Shown: positions 35,460 through 47,180, numbered from the stretch's first letter. The stretch is DNA of 64,000 nucleotides from Tricholoma matsutake (GCA_026075535.2 AP026540.1:3534001-3598000), one strand, 5' to 3'. Notes: generated by a model from the sequence alone, not told the origin. Program-made: numbers and translations.

Positions 35460-35884
35460 TGTAAGGGGACTAGGGGGGTGCCCTGTGTGTTTTTCCTATT
35501 TTTTATGTTCGTCCTATATTTTTCCCCACCTCATTTCCTTCTATTCTTCATTTTCTATGATTTTTCCGGATTTTATTACTAATTTTCCCTTGCTATCATG
35601 TTTGTACATGTTGACACTTTTATATTTAGAGGCGGAGTACCCCTTCCGACACATACCCCTTGGTATGATGTCATTCAGCGGCCTTGATCCGCCTATCTCT
35701 GCCTTTTCTATTTTTAGGTTATATTTGATTTTTGTCGTCTTCACATATACTGGGCATCAGCAAGGGGATCCTTAGAGTTTTCTCTTCGGATTTCCCTTTG
35801 CTAGGTGTGTCCCCAATGCCTGTATTATGTAGTATAATTATAACTTCGGATTTCCCTTTGCTAGAGGCTTAGGTTGCCCTTATA
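35460..35884 (+). repeat. 5' LTR of Gypsy copy 2
   Basis: TGTAAGGGGACTAGGG to CCCTTATA. The next bases, GTAGAAAACTCTCCCC, are the same leader as in copy 1. Confidence 0.93.
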
Positions 35885-36050
35885 GTAGAAAACTCTCCCC
35901 TAAGGCCCGAAAGTCGCGAACACGCTGCCCAAGATAGGCAGGTACGGACTGGACAACACTTCCCAAAGCTCCACAGAGTCCCTACACACTGTTCCAGATA
36001 ATCTCACCTTTATTACGCCACCATTTTCGCCAAACACGCTTCCTAGCGAC

Positions 36051-39000
36051 ATGGACGCATCAGAACGCTTCGATGCGCTTGAAAGCGACGTTTCCGGAAT
36101 GCGTGCGCAATGCCTCACCGAGGCCTTCCACAAAAACAATGCTGCTAAATCCTCTACTAACTCCTTACTCCCTCATCTCCATGAGTTTGAAGACGTGTTC
36201 TCCAAGGAGTCATTCGACTCTCTTCCTGCGCGCAAGCCATGGGATCACGCGATTGAACTCACCCCCGGTGCAACCCCTTCATCCTGCAAGGTCTATCCTC
36301 TCTCTCCGGAAGAACAACGGCAGCTTGACCAGTTCATTGACGAGCACCTGGCCTCTGGATGTATTCGACCATCGAAGTCACCCATGGCCTCTCCCTTTTT
36401 CTTTGTCAAGAAGAAGGATGGCTCACTTCGACTGGTTCAAGACTACAGAAGGCTCAACAACATCATGGTCAAGAATCGCTACCCACTACCCCTCATCTCC
36501 GAACTTGTAAACCAGCTCTGTGGAGCCCGATACTTCACCAAGCTCGATGTCCATTGGGGCTATAATAATGTGAGGATAAAGGAGGGAGATGAGTGGAAGG
36601 CAGCCTTTCGTACCAACCGTGGTATTTTTGAACTGCTTGTCATGTTCTTTGGCCTTACTAATAGCCCTGCCACCTTTCAGACCATGATGAACGACATCTT
36701 CCATGACCTCATCCTCGAAGGCGTTGTCTGCATCTATCTCGACGACATCCTCATCTTCACTCACACGGTTGAAGAGCACCATCGCATCACGCACCTCATC
36801 CTAGAGCGACTTCGACAGTACAAACTCTACCTTCGTCAGGACAAATGCGAGTTCGAGAGGACCAAGATCGAGTACCTTGGCCTGATTATCTCAGAGGGTC
36901 AAGTGGAGATGGATCCTATCAAGGTAAATGGGGTCACAGCTTGGCCGACACCCACAAACAAGAAGGAGGTGCAGTCTTTCCTGGGCTTCATCAATTTCTA
37001 TCGGCATTTTATCAAGGATTTCTCACATCATGCATGACCACTGTTCAACTTGACAGGAAAGGAGGCATGGAGGTGGGATAATGCACAACAGGAGGCGTTC
37101 AAAAAGCTTAAGGAGATGGTCACTTCCGCTCCAATCCTTACCTTTGCTGATGATTCGCATCCTTTTCGTGTAGAAGCCGACAGTTCTGACTTTGCAATGG
37201 GCGCCGTGTTGTCTCAGCAGTCTCCAGAGGACCAGAAGTGGCATCCTGTTGCATTCTACTCCAAAAGCCTTAGTGCTGTAGAGTGAAACTACAAGATCCA
37301 TGACAAGGAGATGTTGGCGATAATGCATGCGCTTGAGGAGTGGTGACACTTCCTCGAGGGTGCCCAACACAAGGTGGAAATTTGGACGGATCACAAGAAT
37401 CTCGAGTACTTCATGACAGCCAAGAAATTGAACCGTCGTCAAGCTCATTGGTCCTTGTATCTATCTAGATTCGACTTCTCCTTGCACCACCGTCCAGGTC
37501 GCAGCATGGGGAAGACCGATGCCCTATCCCGATGTGCAGACCATGGGGATGGCAGTGGTGACAACCAAAACATTGTGCTGTTGCAGCCAGACCTGTTCAC
37601 CATTCAGGCACTGGAAGGCATTGCACCCCAGGGCGAGGAGTGGGACATCCTATGTGACATTTGTTGTGCAAACTGTAGCGGTTTACATGAGGATGTTGTC
37701 GCCCGAGCTGTTAAAGAACTGAGGAAGGGATCGACCCTTTCCTTACGTGTGGCAGAGTGGGCTGAAAAGGAGGACTTGTTGTATTTCAGGGATCGCATCT
37801 ATGTTCCCAATGACCCAGACCTTCGCCAGCGCATCATATCCCAACACCATGACTCACAGATTGCTGGCCACCCTGGATGCTGGAAGACCTTGGAGCTCAC
37901 CTCATGGAACTATTGGTGGCCACAAATGTCATGGCTCATTGGTCAGTATTGTTGCACTTGTGACCTTTGCTTACACACCAAGGTTCCTCGTTGCAAGCCT
38001 ATTGGTGAGCTACACCCTCTTCCTGTTCCAGAGAGTCGTTGGGATGTCGTCAGCATTGACTTTGTGGTGGAATTGCCAGAGTCAAACAGGTTTGATGCGG
38101 TGATGTGCACAGTTGACTCAGTGGGAAAATGCACTCACTTCATTCCCACTCACACCACTGTCAGTGCCCTAGGTGCTGCTCGACTCTACCTCCACCACGT
38201 GTGGAAATTACATGGACTTCCTGGTGCCTTCCTCTCGGATTGTGGCCCTCAGTTCATGGCAGAGTTCACTTGTGAGCTGTACCGACTCCTGGGGATCAAA
38301 CTCCTCGCTTCAACTGCTTATCACCCACAAACTGATGGCCAGACAGAGCGAGTCAACCAGGAACTGGAGCAGTACATCCGCCTCTTTGTCAATGAATGCC
38401 AGGACAATTGGGATGATCTCCTTCCTTTGGCTGAGTTCAGATACAACAACCATGTCCATGCTTCCACTCAACAGACCCCTTTCCTCTTAGACACTGGACG
38501 ACATCCACGCATGGGATTTGAACCTCGCCAAACTCCCTCACACATTGAGACAGTGAATGAGTTCACAGAACACATGAGGGATAGCTTGGAGGAGGCAAGG
38601 GCAGCCTTAGCAAAGGCGAAGGACAACATGGCGCAATTTTACAACCAACCCCACTCCCCAACCCCTCAGTACAAGGTTGGTGATCGAGTTTATCTTGACT
38701 CCAGTGACGTCTCCACTACACGTCCATCCAAGAAACTCGCTCATCGCTTCTTGGGACCTTTCCCCATTGTCAAGTGCGTTGGAATGCATGCCTATCATCT
38801 ATGCCTCCCAGCCTCCATGTCCAGACTCCATCCCATCTTCCATGTCGTCAAATTGCTTCCAGCTCCCCCAGATCCATTCCCAGGACGCCATTCACACCCA
38901 CCACCACCACCTACAGTGATCGAGGGAGAACCCCAATACGAAGTCGAGTCAATCTTGGACAGCCATTTGCATCGAGGAAAACTCCAGTATTTGGTAAATT

Positions 39001-39167
39001 GGAAGGGGTATGGGTATGAGGAGAACTCATGGGTCGAAGAGTCTGACATAAATGCCCCTTGGTTAATCAAGGAATTCCACCAACGGCACACTGCTGCACC
39101 GCGTCGCATTCAAGTCACGGACTTTGGTCGTATGCGATTTCAAATGCATCAGGGCGATGCATCTTAG
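36051..39167 (+). pseudogene. Gypsy copy 2: gag N-terminus fused in frame to RT-RH-IN
   Basis: Starts MDASERFDALESDVSGMRAQ (gag), then passes without a break into CLTEAFHKNNAAKSST (pol, upstream of reverse transcriptase). The junction lies at about 36108-36113, where both parents share CAA. RT (IYLDDILIF near 36735), RNase H (FRVEADSSDFAMG), integrase (zinc finger CDLCLH, core PTHTTV, TDGQTERVNQ) and a chromodomain-like end ([16 protein letters not shown]) follow. Only three stops occur in about 1,040 codons: TGA at 37035, 37284 and 37344. The last two have CGA in copy 1; the first is shared with copy 1. The last 597 codons (37374-39167) are open. Confidence 0.92.
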
Positions 39168-39178
39168 AGAAGGGGTGA

Positions 39179-39604
39179 TGTAAGGGGACTAGGGGGGTGC
39201 CCTGTGTGTTTTTCCTATTTTTTATGTTCATCCTATATTTTTCCCCACCTCATTTCCTTCTATTCTTCATTTTCTATGATTTTTCCGGATTTTATTACTA
39301 ATTTTCCCTTGCTATCATGTTTGTACATGTTGACACTTTTATATTTAGAGGCGGAGTACCCCTTCCGACACATACCCCTTGGTATGATGTCATTCGGCGG
39401 CCTTGATCCGCCTATCTCTGCCTTTTTCTATTTTTAGGTTATATTTGATTTTTGTCATCTTCACATATACTGGGCATCAGCAAGGGGATCCTTAAGGTTT
39501 TCTCTTCGGATTTCCCTTTGCTAGGTGTGTCCCCAATGCCTGTATTATGTAGTATAATTTTAACTTCAGATTTCCCTTTGCTAGAGGCTTAGGTTGCCCT
39601 TATA
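39179..39604 (+). repeat. 3' LTR of Gypsy copy 2
   Basis: Preceded by the purine tract AGAGAAGGGGTGA and nearly identical to 35460-35884, with one extra T in a T-run. Confidence 0.93.
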
Positions 39605-40231
39605 GTACCCATACCCGTGCTATTGCCTAATTAGCTTTGCACATGTTATCATGATGGGACTTGAAAGAAGAATAGCTTCAGAGTAAGAAGATATTGACCT
39701 GTTGTGACAACAGTATCTTGGAGTAACTGTAAATAATGTCAATCTTCAACAGTATATGTTCAGGGTGAGTCATCATCCAACCTTGATCTCTTCTTGGACA
39801 CCAGTCTTCATCAATAGCAACAACAAGCTTTTTTCATTGTAAAAAGGGATAGTCAGTGGCCACTGTACATATGGCTTTTCAGTGAAGATGCATCATCGGT
39901 ACTATTGAGAAACTGGACTGATGTTCCACGAAGATGTCGCCTGGTCTAGCTCGGCAGACTATTGATTTCACTAACAGAAAAATATATCAGGTAGACTGAT
40001 CAATGCATATCTCTAGGCACGCACGCTTCCAGCTTCCCGAGAAAACTGACTACGTCCGCGCTACTACCTCCTTCGATTTCCATCTCTTTTACCTTTGAGA
40101 AGCTAAGTTGGAGATTTTTCATCCGCGTTGCTAGGTTTCCTGAATATTGTCCGAGATTTCCTGAGCGATAATTTCTCTATATTAGCGTCCACAATTATCA
40201 GATGCTTCGCCGACGTACTTGAAGTCGTTCA
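39605..40231. other. Intergenic, start of second gene island
   Basis: CpG becomes frequent to the right of about 40,000. It presumably holds the promoter and 5' leader of the RSC1-like gene. No element can be named. Confidence 0.4.
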
Positions 40232-43200
40232 ATGATTGTCAACAATCCCAATAATGCCAATAACACAACAGACGTGAGACATTATTTGTGCATATTTGTC
40301 AAGGCTTGCAATAATAATCGTCTTCATACAAGACTTGCAAATTGCAAACTTGAAGCTCAAGGATGACTATCACATCTGTGCAGATGAAGGCGATGATGGA
40401 TGTTATCAATTCTCTCCTTACAACTACAGGGCAAAGGAAACGTCAGGTTTCAGCAATGTTTCTGGAGTTGGTGGACAGAACCGATTGGCCACAGTATTAC
40501 GAAGTCCGCCTTTCCATTGTATCCGCTTGAACTTTTTTCTCATTGCAGATAGGTCATTCCAGAACCTCGATGCTTAAACAACATTAAGGCTGGATTAGAG
40601 AAGAATCGATACAAGGATGCCCTCGACGTTTACACAGACCTCTCTCTTGTATTCTGGAATGCTCTGTTCTACAACGAAACCGACAGTCAAATCGCAGTTG
40701 ACGCGCAGACTCTCAAAGTGCGTGTATAGTTTTCCTGACTTATGAGTTATCTGAGATACAAGCACAGACCGTCCTCGAAACAGAATGGAAAAAGCACACT
40801 CTTCTCCCTATACCGCGTCTTTCACCTCCCCCGTCATCTGCTCAGAAAGTACACAAACTCGTGGGGGTGCCCGCTCCTCCGTTAACTCCCCCACCAGCGC
40901 TTGTGGCTATTGTTTCTCCCCCACCGCTAGCTCGGACCGCTACACATATCGCCTCCATTCATACTGCTCCTGCCCCAGTTGCCAGCACTAGCACCGCCAA
41001 CCACATATATACCAAACCCGTTGCTATTCGTCCGAGATCGGCGCAATATACTTCGACCGATATGGACGTGGACATCATGTCTGATGTAGACGGGGGTGGG
41101 GATGAAATGAGCGCGATTATAGAACGTGACCCAGAGAGCGAGGAGATTGTGAAGCAGCTAGAGAAGGGTTTGCCGAGATGGCCTGGGTTTGGAGAGGAGG
41201 GATGGACACAGGATATCAGTCCAGTGAGTCGGGGACATTTCATTCAGGGATTCTACTGAAGTGTTGTGGGCAGGAACGTATTGTAGAGATTGTACATGTT
41301 ATTAAAAGCTATAAAGACGTGGTGTGCGTATCAGGATGTCTTTGATAGTGCTCTACTTACTGACTGACTGTGGCTATTAGTGGCACCCGAGTTGCCGTCG
41401 CACTGGAGGCTGTTCCTGAGGAATCGACGATTCCCTATCTCTCGTACACCGTAAGTCAAGCCTCTTTCCTGGAAGGCATTTTTGCTCAGTTCCTTACAGT
41501 CTCCACTATCCTTAAAAATCATTGAGGTGCGGTCACTCCACTCCTATACACTTATCCATCCATGCCTTTACCTGCGCCTACACAGAACCACGCTCGCGCA
41601 AAGAGCTATGACACATTCAAAGGATTTGGCCTTGAGATGGCACGTCTCTTTGAGAAGGCCCGGCGGTGGCACAAACCCTCCACTGAGCCCTATGGGCGCG
41701 TTCTGCTACTCCAGGTAAAGACCCCCCTTGACCACACTGATGCGTTATATCAACGTCCCATTATACATAGCGTTTGTTCCAAGCCCTCGTGTCCCAAGAT
41801 CGGCCTCCAGGACCGCCCTACCATAGCACCACTAATTTCGCAGCGCTGCGCGCCGGGCCCGGGAATGTGAAGCCTGTGCACACAGGCGGCGTCGGCGGGA
41901 GCGGGGGTGTGGGCGGGAACGCGAGCAGTGAAGATGGCACTGGTGGGGGCGTAGCAGGTGTGACTACACACCGTGTCTTGACGAAAGACAGGACGTTTGT
42001 GGATGAGGTGTATTACATGGGGTGGACCCTGAAGCTCGCGGACTGGGTGCATTTGAGTAATCCGGACGATCCAAGTCGCCCGATTGTGGCGCAGGTGTTT
42101 CGGTGTTGGGTTTCTGAGGAGCCGTAGGTTCCTATGACTCTTCCTCTATTTTAGATCTAGGTATTGATGAGAATATCATTATATACAGATCGAAGAAGGG
42201 ACAACAGGGGATCACGGTTTCCTGGTATTTCCGACCGGAACAGGTCAATTTCATATGTTCTTCCTCTGATACTCATAGCTGACTATTTAAATTTCTAGAC
42301 CTTCCATCCTGCAAACAGAACATTCTGGGAAGGCGAAGTCTTCAAAACCAGTAAGCTCCCACAGCCGCATAGCTGAGACCATCGCTTCACCCAGTTTCCA
42401 GGCCACTTTGCCGAACACTCCCTAGAGGACATTATCGAAAAAATCGCATGCCAATTCACAGCGCGGCATATCCGGGGCCGTCCACGCCCTCCATTCTGGT
42501 ACCTTGGCTTTCCCCTATACATGTGCGATTCCCGGTACAATGACCGTGACCGTGTGTTCGTGCGTATCAAGAACTGGAACTCGTGCGTGCCAGAGGAGGT
42601 AAGGAAGAGGGAAGAGTTTATGCCGATATACCCGTTTGAAAAGACGGTGATGCCGGGAAGGTTTCCTAGCCCGTTTGTTGGGAAGGGTGCTGGGGCAGGG
42701 GGGAAGAAGTGGCCTGGGGGGATTCTGGCTGAGGCTGCGGGTGGTGACAGGGGAGTGAAGGAGGAAGAGAAGGTGGGAGGTCTAGGGGAAGGTGGGAGGA
42801 AAAGGACGAGAAGAGCTGTTACTGGAGGGGATGGCGCAGCAAACAAGGGCGGAGCAAACAATGCAGTGCCATCGTCTTTGGCAGCGGGATATCCATATCA
42901 ACCATCACAGGTACAAGCGCCTAAGCCGCCTGGGCCTGATAGGTCGGTTGTTACGGCGGCTGGGGGAATGGCAGTAGTTGGTCAGGGAGCGCATATTGAG
43001 AAGCTGTCTCCTGACGTAGGTGCGTGGGCTTCTCATGGAGCTATCTGCACACGATCGATTGATTTTCTTTTCTCCCTGGCATTGGTATGTTCAGCTAAAC
43101 AATTTGATCGCGATCCGGAGACGAATGAAGTCCTCTGGTTCCCTGCACCGCCAGTCGATGCTCCGCGGAGGACGGCGCCGAAGTATAGCTTGGCATATTT

Positions 43201-43297
43201 GCATTTTTTGGCAGCGAAGCGGAAGCGAGACATGACACCGGAAGGACGTGAGAATGGAAATGGGATGGACGTTGAGATGGGGCTTTGGCACGCGTGA
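40232..43297 (+). CDS. RSC1: RSC1/RSC2-like chromatin-remodelling subunit (two bromodomains plus BAH)
   Basis: A nuclear subunit of the RSC-type ATP-dependent nucleosome remodeller that would bind acetylated histones and nucleosomes. Spliced exons give bromodomain 1 (AMFLELVDRTDWPQYYEVIP, CLNNIKAGLEKNRYKDAL, VFWNALFYNETDSQIAVDA), a Pro/Ala-rich linker, an acidic MDVDIMSDVDGGGDE stretch, bromodomain 2 (IPYLSYTSPLSLKIIE, FGLEMARLFEKARRWHKP, YGRVLLLQ), then BAH (LADWVHLSNPDDPSRPIVAQ, VSWYFRPEQT, FWEGEVFKT, PLYMCDSRYNDRDR). This domain order is that of RSC1/RSC2. Introns are about 50-100 nt. The start at 40232 (MIVNNPNNANNTTD, then donor GTGAGA) is a guess; the first exon could differ. The 3' end is also uncertain: a plausible tail, VKRPRWEGLPSVSETLRAVV, continues in another frame to 43376. 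CpG content is normal. Confidence 0.85.
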
Positions 43298-43686
43298 AAC
43301 GGCCGCGATGGGAGGGTTTGCCTAGTGTGTCGGAGACGCTAAGAGCTGTGGTTAAGCAAACGGCGATGGAGGTATAGGCACTTACTTAGCAGTTTTTATT
43401 TTGTTTATTCTTCAGAGTACCTGGCTGCGTTAATGAACCTTTGTCACTTCAACGTCCACATCTTCATCCTCTCCGTCTCCCTTAAGTTACTCTCACTATC
43501 TCCATCATCAACCAACACTGCTGTATTATCTTCTCAATCGCGAAGTTGGGTATGGGAAGGGTTGACAAGCGCTTGTATCGGTATGACAGTCAGCGCACAT
43601 ATATGAATATGTCACGGTCTTCTGAACAGGTTGTGGGAGATGAATATTAATGTTATCAGCTGCCAACACACAATATCCCACTACGC

Positions 43687-45291
43687 ATGATTCACTACCT
43701 TTCAAACCTCATCAGAGTTGCCTCTGTCTACGCCTACCCGCTTAATCTCGCCGTTGGGACCCCAACCTTTCACGTCGACCCCGCAGGCCCAATCGAGCTG
43801 ATTGTAGTTCTCACTTATTTCCTCCAATGCCTTGCCGTCATCGTGGTGTCCATAGCTGAGGATCAAGACATGTGGACCTTCCGTTTCCGCATCGCGCGGT
43901 ACGAATATCTTTGGTGGACAGTTATATCCGGCTTGCTTTCTATCTCCTTCATCCTCATCATTTTCTCGTTCCTAACCGGGAACAGCAGCGTCTCCCTCGG
44001 CATACTAGTACTCTCACTCTCGATTACATCTATCGTCATCGTTCGGTACACTATTCCTGCATGGCGGAACAAACCCTATGTCGAGAGTCGGTGGTTGTCG
44101 TGGACAGGCCCCAGTCGCACGGCAATTAAGTTGGCGTTTGGGAGTATCGTCGGTGATGCTGATCGGTGGAAGCAGATTGCTGCCCGTGCACCTGCGAGTC
44201 ACCACGTTGTCCATTCTTCAGATGAATGGGGTTGGGCGATCAATCCGCCTCCAGGAATGGGCGCAGACCCAACTGCACTGTTGACCCAATCGCTCTTGGA
44301 CGATAAATCCGATAAAGAACTGCCTCTTGCGTCTTGTATATATGACGATGGGTACCACCATAATGGCGGTACCATATCACTCTTGTGGGGTCGGGACATT
44401 GGCTTCCGCCCCCGTATTTCCCGAGCAATCATTGGCATGCCTCGCTATCTCAGTAACTCGAGGCCTATAACCAATAGCGGTTACAAAGGTGAAGGACTCT
44501 GCCTTGCGATGGGTATCTTAGGACGAAATAAAGGTCTTCGACCTTTTTTGCTCGTCTTTGACCATCGGGATACTAGAAAAAAGCAGCGAGGAATAGAATT
44601 CAATTCAGGTATGAGCATTACAGCGCACCTTGAGAACACATCTATCTGGTACCCACGTCCGAGCAAAGTCATGCGATCGTACTACGAGAAGAAGATAGTT
44701 GAGCAGTATGGTGGTTTGGGTGATGACTATATTTGCGCAGCTACAGAGCTAGCTGTGTTATTACTCGATTGTCCGCCGAGAGCTGCAGTGAGATGGTTAT
44801 TGCTCGGCCTGGACCAACAGTCATTAGAACTAAACATGCAGATGTCTGGCCGGCACTCCCGCCACCATGACACAGATGCTACCCCAGTCCAACTTCAAAC
44901 GCTATACCGTGCGAGCTACACCTCCATGATTCTCTCGCTCAACTACTTTATATCTGATCCATCACATGGCGATTTTGTTCGTCCCGACCTTATCTGTTTT
45001 GCACTTCTCTGGCTGGCTGAAGGAGCTGTTGAAGAACGCGAAGTCAGCACTGCTTCTGGTGAGAAGAAGAAGGTTTATTCGACTGGGAGAGGTGCAGAGG
45101 AACCACAGTGGTGGAGGCAGCAGTGGGTTGGGAAAAGACTGGAGTTGGAAAGACTATCTTTGGACAGTGCGAATACGGAGTGGAGGCATGCCGCAGCATG
45201 CCTCTTGGGGTTGACCTCTTGGCCTGAGCATCTGGATCTCTGGCCTCGATGGGAAAGTGTGGTATATACGGTGACAAAAAGTGAGCTGTAA
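43687..45291 (+). CDS. Uncharacterised fungal membrane protein, 534 residues
   Basis: A single open frame. The first 130 residues contain about three or four hydrophobic segments (IELIVVLTYFLQCLAVIVVSI, YLWWTVISGLLSISFILIIF, SLGILVLSLSITSIVIV) connected by short charged loops. The remaining 400 residues are soluble-looking, with no catalytic motif I recognise. I know no function. Upstream, an open stretch from an ATG at 43433 (MNLCHFNVHIFIL) with a plausible intron (donor GTATGA near 43579, acceptor ending at 43629) reads into SCQHTISHY just before this ORF but in another frame. A duplicated CACTAC at 43679 and 43693 separates the two. The real start may therefore lie upstream. Codon use and CpG content are normal. 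Confidence 0.7.
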   Translation: MIHYLSNLIRVASVYAYPLNLAVGTPTFHVDPAGPIELIVVLTYFLQCLAVIVVSIAEDQDMWTFRFRIARYEYLWWTVISGLLSISFILIIFSFLTGNSSVSLGILVLSLSITSIVIVRYTIPAWRNKPYVESRWLSWTGPSRTAIKLAFGSIVGDADRWKQIAARAPASHHVVHSSDEWGWAINPPPGMGADPTALLTQSLLDDKSDKELPLASCIYDDGYHHNGGTISLLWGRDIGFRPRISRAIIGMPRYLSNSRPITNSGYKGEGLCLAMGILGRNKGLRPFLLVFDHRDTRKKQRGIEFNSGMSITAHLENTSIWYPRPSKVMRSYYEKKIVEQYGGLGDDYICAATELAVLLLDCPPRAAVRWLLLGLDQQSLELNMQMSGRHSRHHDTDATPVQLQTLYRASYTSMILSLNYFISDPSHGDFVRPDLICFALLWLAEGAVEEREVSTASGEKKKVYSTGRGAEEPQWWRQQWVGKRLELERLSLDSANTEWRHAAACLLGLTSWPEHLDLWPRWESVVYTVTKSEL

Positions 45292-46157
45292 AGAGTCATT
45301 TCTAAGTTAGTCTGTCGTATGATGTACATGCCCCAAGATTCAAGAGGCTCCAGGTTTATGCATGTGTTCCTTATCTCTCCGGTGAAGGTGAAAATTCATT
45401 GGCACAGAACACAATCTTACAGACGATGATTCGATATCTGTCGCGCTTGTGGGATCGGTGCCTGCCAGTACTCCTGTCGTCAAGGCAGGCGGTGGAATTG
45501 GAATGACTTGGCAGAGTTGATACTCGAGTGGCTTATTCCGAGAGGCCTGCAATGCGAAGGGGCAACCTTGTTACACACCGCTGTGCGTCTTCGCAAGCTG
45601 AGCCTTTTCCGTCGAGATAGTCGTGCTGTGCCTGGGCCCTGAACATGACGATCTGTAAGCATTTTTATTGCTGATCAACTGTCCTGCCTGGATGTTCAGT
45701 TGGACCGATGCTGACAAACCAACCCATGGAACAACAACAGTGTGGAAGAAGAATTCTTCGATGAGGAAAGCCGACAGAGCAACATCTGAGCTACATCCTT
45801 ACAACAAGAGCAACTTGGTGAAATACGGAGGATTATCCGACTTCGGTATATGGTACGAGATCTTCTGGAACCTTGAGCGAACTTGAAGAGTCACTAAACC
45901 ACACAACCATGTTAATTCTGATGATCTCAGACTGACTGGGTTCTCAATAATACCAGGAGGGTAAGAAGAATAGGAATTATATCTCAGGTAGTAAGCGACG
46001 ACCATACACACCTGTTTGACATCACATCAAATACTTGTTCTTCACCATCATCGTTAAGGGGATCCCAGACTTCCCCAGCGTCGATCCATCTAGGAAGTAA
46101 GGTGTTTACTGAACATACAGTGGTTTATAGAGGTCTTGTCCTTGTTGTCCTTGTTGT
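45292..46157. other. Intergenic 3' flank of gene island 2
   Basis: Small ORFs on both strands (for example 45668-45886 plus) without recognisable similarity. CpG content falls towards 46.1 kb, where repeats resume. Confidence 0.35.
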
Positions 46158-46336
46158 TGTAACCCTATTGTGCAGGGTTCACCAAGACAGGGAAACAGAA
46201 AGAGATCGGACAAGACAGAACAGGCTCAATGTATATATTGAGAGGGAAAAAGGGGAACTCTAGCTAGAGGGGAAGGAAGACCATGATGATGGGAAAAGGG
46301 GAGAAAGGATCCTGATGATGTGAATGCCATGTGTGC
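46158..46336. repeat. LTR-like repeat family LTR3, copy 1
   Basis: About 180 bp nearly identical to 53937-54117 in the same orientation. It begins TGTAACCCTATTGTGCAGGG, with a terminal hairpin AACCCT/AGGGTT, and contains AATGTATATATTGAGAGG. Similarity stops after GATGTGAATGC. It may be a solo or truncated LTR. Confidence 0.7.
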
Positions 46337-46596
46337 TGTATCATTACTGTCCAATCCTTATGATGGCCATGGCCATGTGACATGTGATGTTCTAAATTAA
46401 TTTTCAAGTGGTATATCTCAGACTTTCTATTACCAAATTCAAATATTATGCAGTAGTACATGTTTTATTGTGTGTATGATGTTGAACACAGCAACTAGGT
46501 CATGTAAGTGGTCACTGATTGTAATTCAATTGTAATTTGTAGTGTGTATTCTATTATTTGCACTATTTGTAGTTGTTTGACAATATCTAGCAGAGC

Positions 46597-47012
46597 TCTT
46601 CAGAATCTCAATTTTACAACTTACTTCAGTGAGAAAAAATGAACAAAAATTAATTCTGAACAAAATGTCTGTAACCAGATTTTTTTATTTGGCCCCCAAC
46701 CATGAAATATAGTAAAATTTAGTTCAAACTTGTATTGGATTCAGCTCCTCAGGGACTTACTTTCATAACTTGCTTCAGTCATGAAAAATGATCAGAATTC
46801 AATTCTGAACAAATTTCCATGGCCAGAATGTTTATTTTGGGTCTCTAACTATGAAATACTACAATGACCCCCATATTATTTCATGGTTAGAGATTTAAAA
46901 TAAAACATCTGGTCATGGACATTTGTTCAGGATTGAATTGTGATCATTTTTCACCACTAAAACAAGTTGCGAAATTCAGTTCCTGAAGAGCTGAATTCAG
47001 TACAAGTTTGAG
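46597..47012. mobile_element. Foldback repeat with three arm copies
   Basis: A unit of about 115-125 bp occurs directly at about 46597-46715 and 46745-46860 and inverted at about 46889-47010. Shared blocks include AGCTCTTCAG, TTCTGAACAAA and CTAACTATGAAAT. The second and third copies form a long hairpin with a spacer of about 28 bp. It has no coding capacity and is probably a MITE or foldback element with a partial extra arm. Confidence 0.75.
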
Positions 47013-47180
47013 CCACTATTTTGGCAGGCATTTGGAAGCCTGTCTAGCAGCAATAAATTACATTTTAGTATTCTAATCCATGGTTTCTGATAAATGATAT
47101 TCATTTAACAACAAGTCACCCAGAACAACCCTTGTATTCATGTTGTGGAAAGCACAGAACACATGTTGCAATATTTGGGG

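Larger units (their letters stand above)
35460..39604 (+). mobile_element. Ty3/Gypsy element copy 2, with internal gag-pol deletion
   Basis: Same family as copy 1 but on the plus strand. LTRs are 35460-35884 and 39179-39604 (425 and 426 bp). The interior is about 3.3 kb instead of 5.2 kb, because nearly all of gag, the protease and the first part of pol are missing. The flanking 5-mers (CACAT and GTACC) do not match, so the target duplication is lost or the ends come from different insertions. Differences between its LTRs include several CpG changes (for example TGTTCGTCC/TGTTCATCC and TTGTCGTC/TTGTCATC). Confidence 0.93.

Noticed and set aside
42295..42861. 188-codon minus-strand ORF opposite the BAH region
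   Set aside because: It is antisense to well-supported RSC1-like exons and is Pro/Ser-rich by reverse complement of Gly/Glu/Lys codons.
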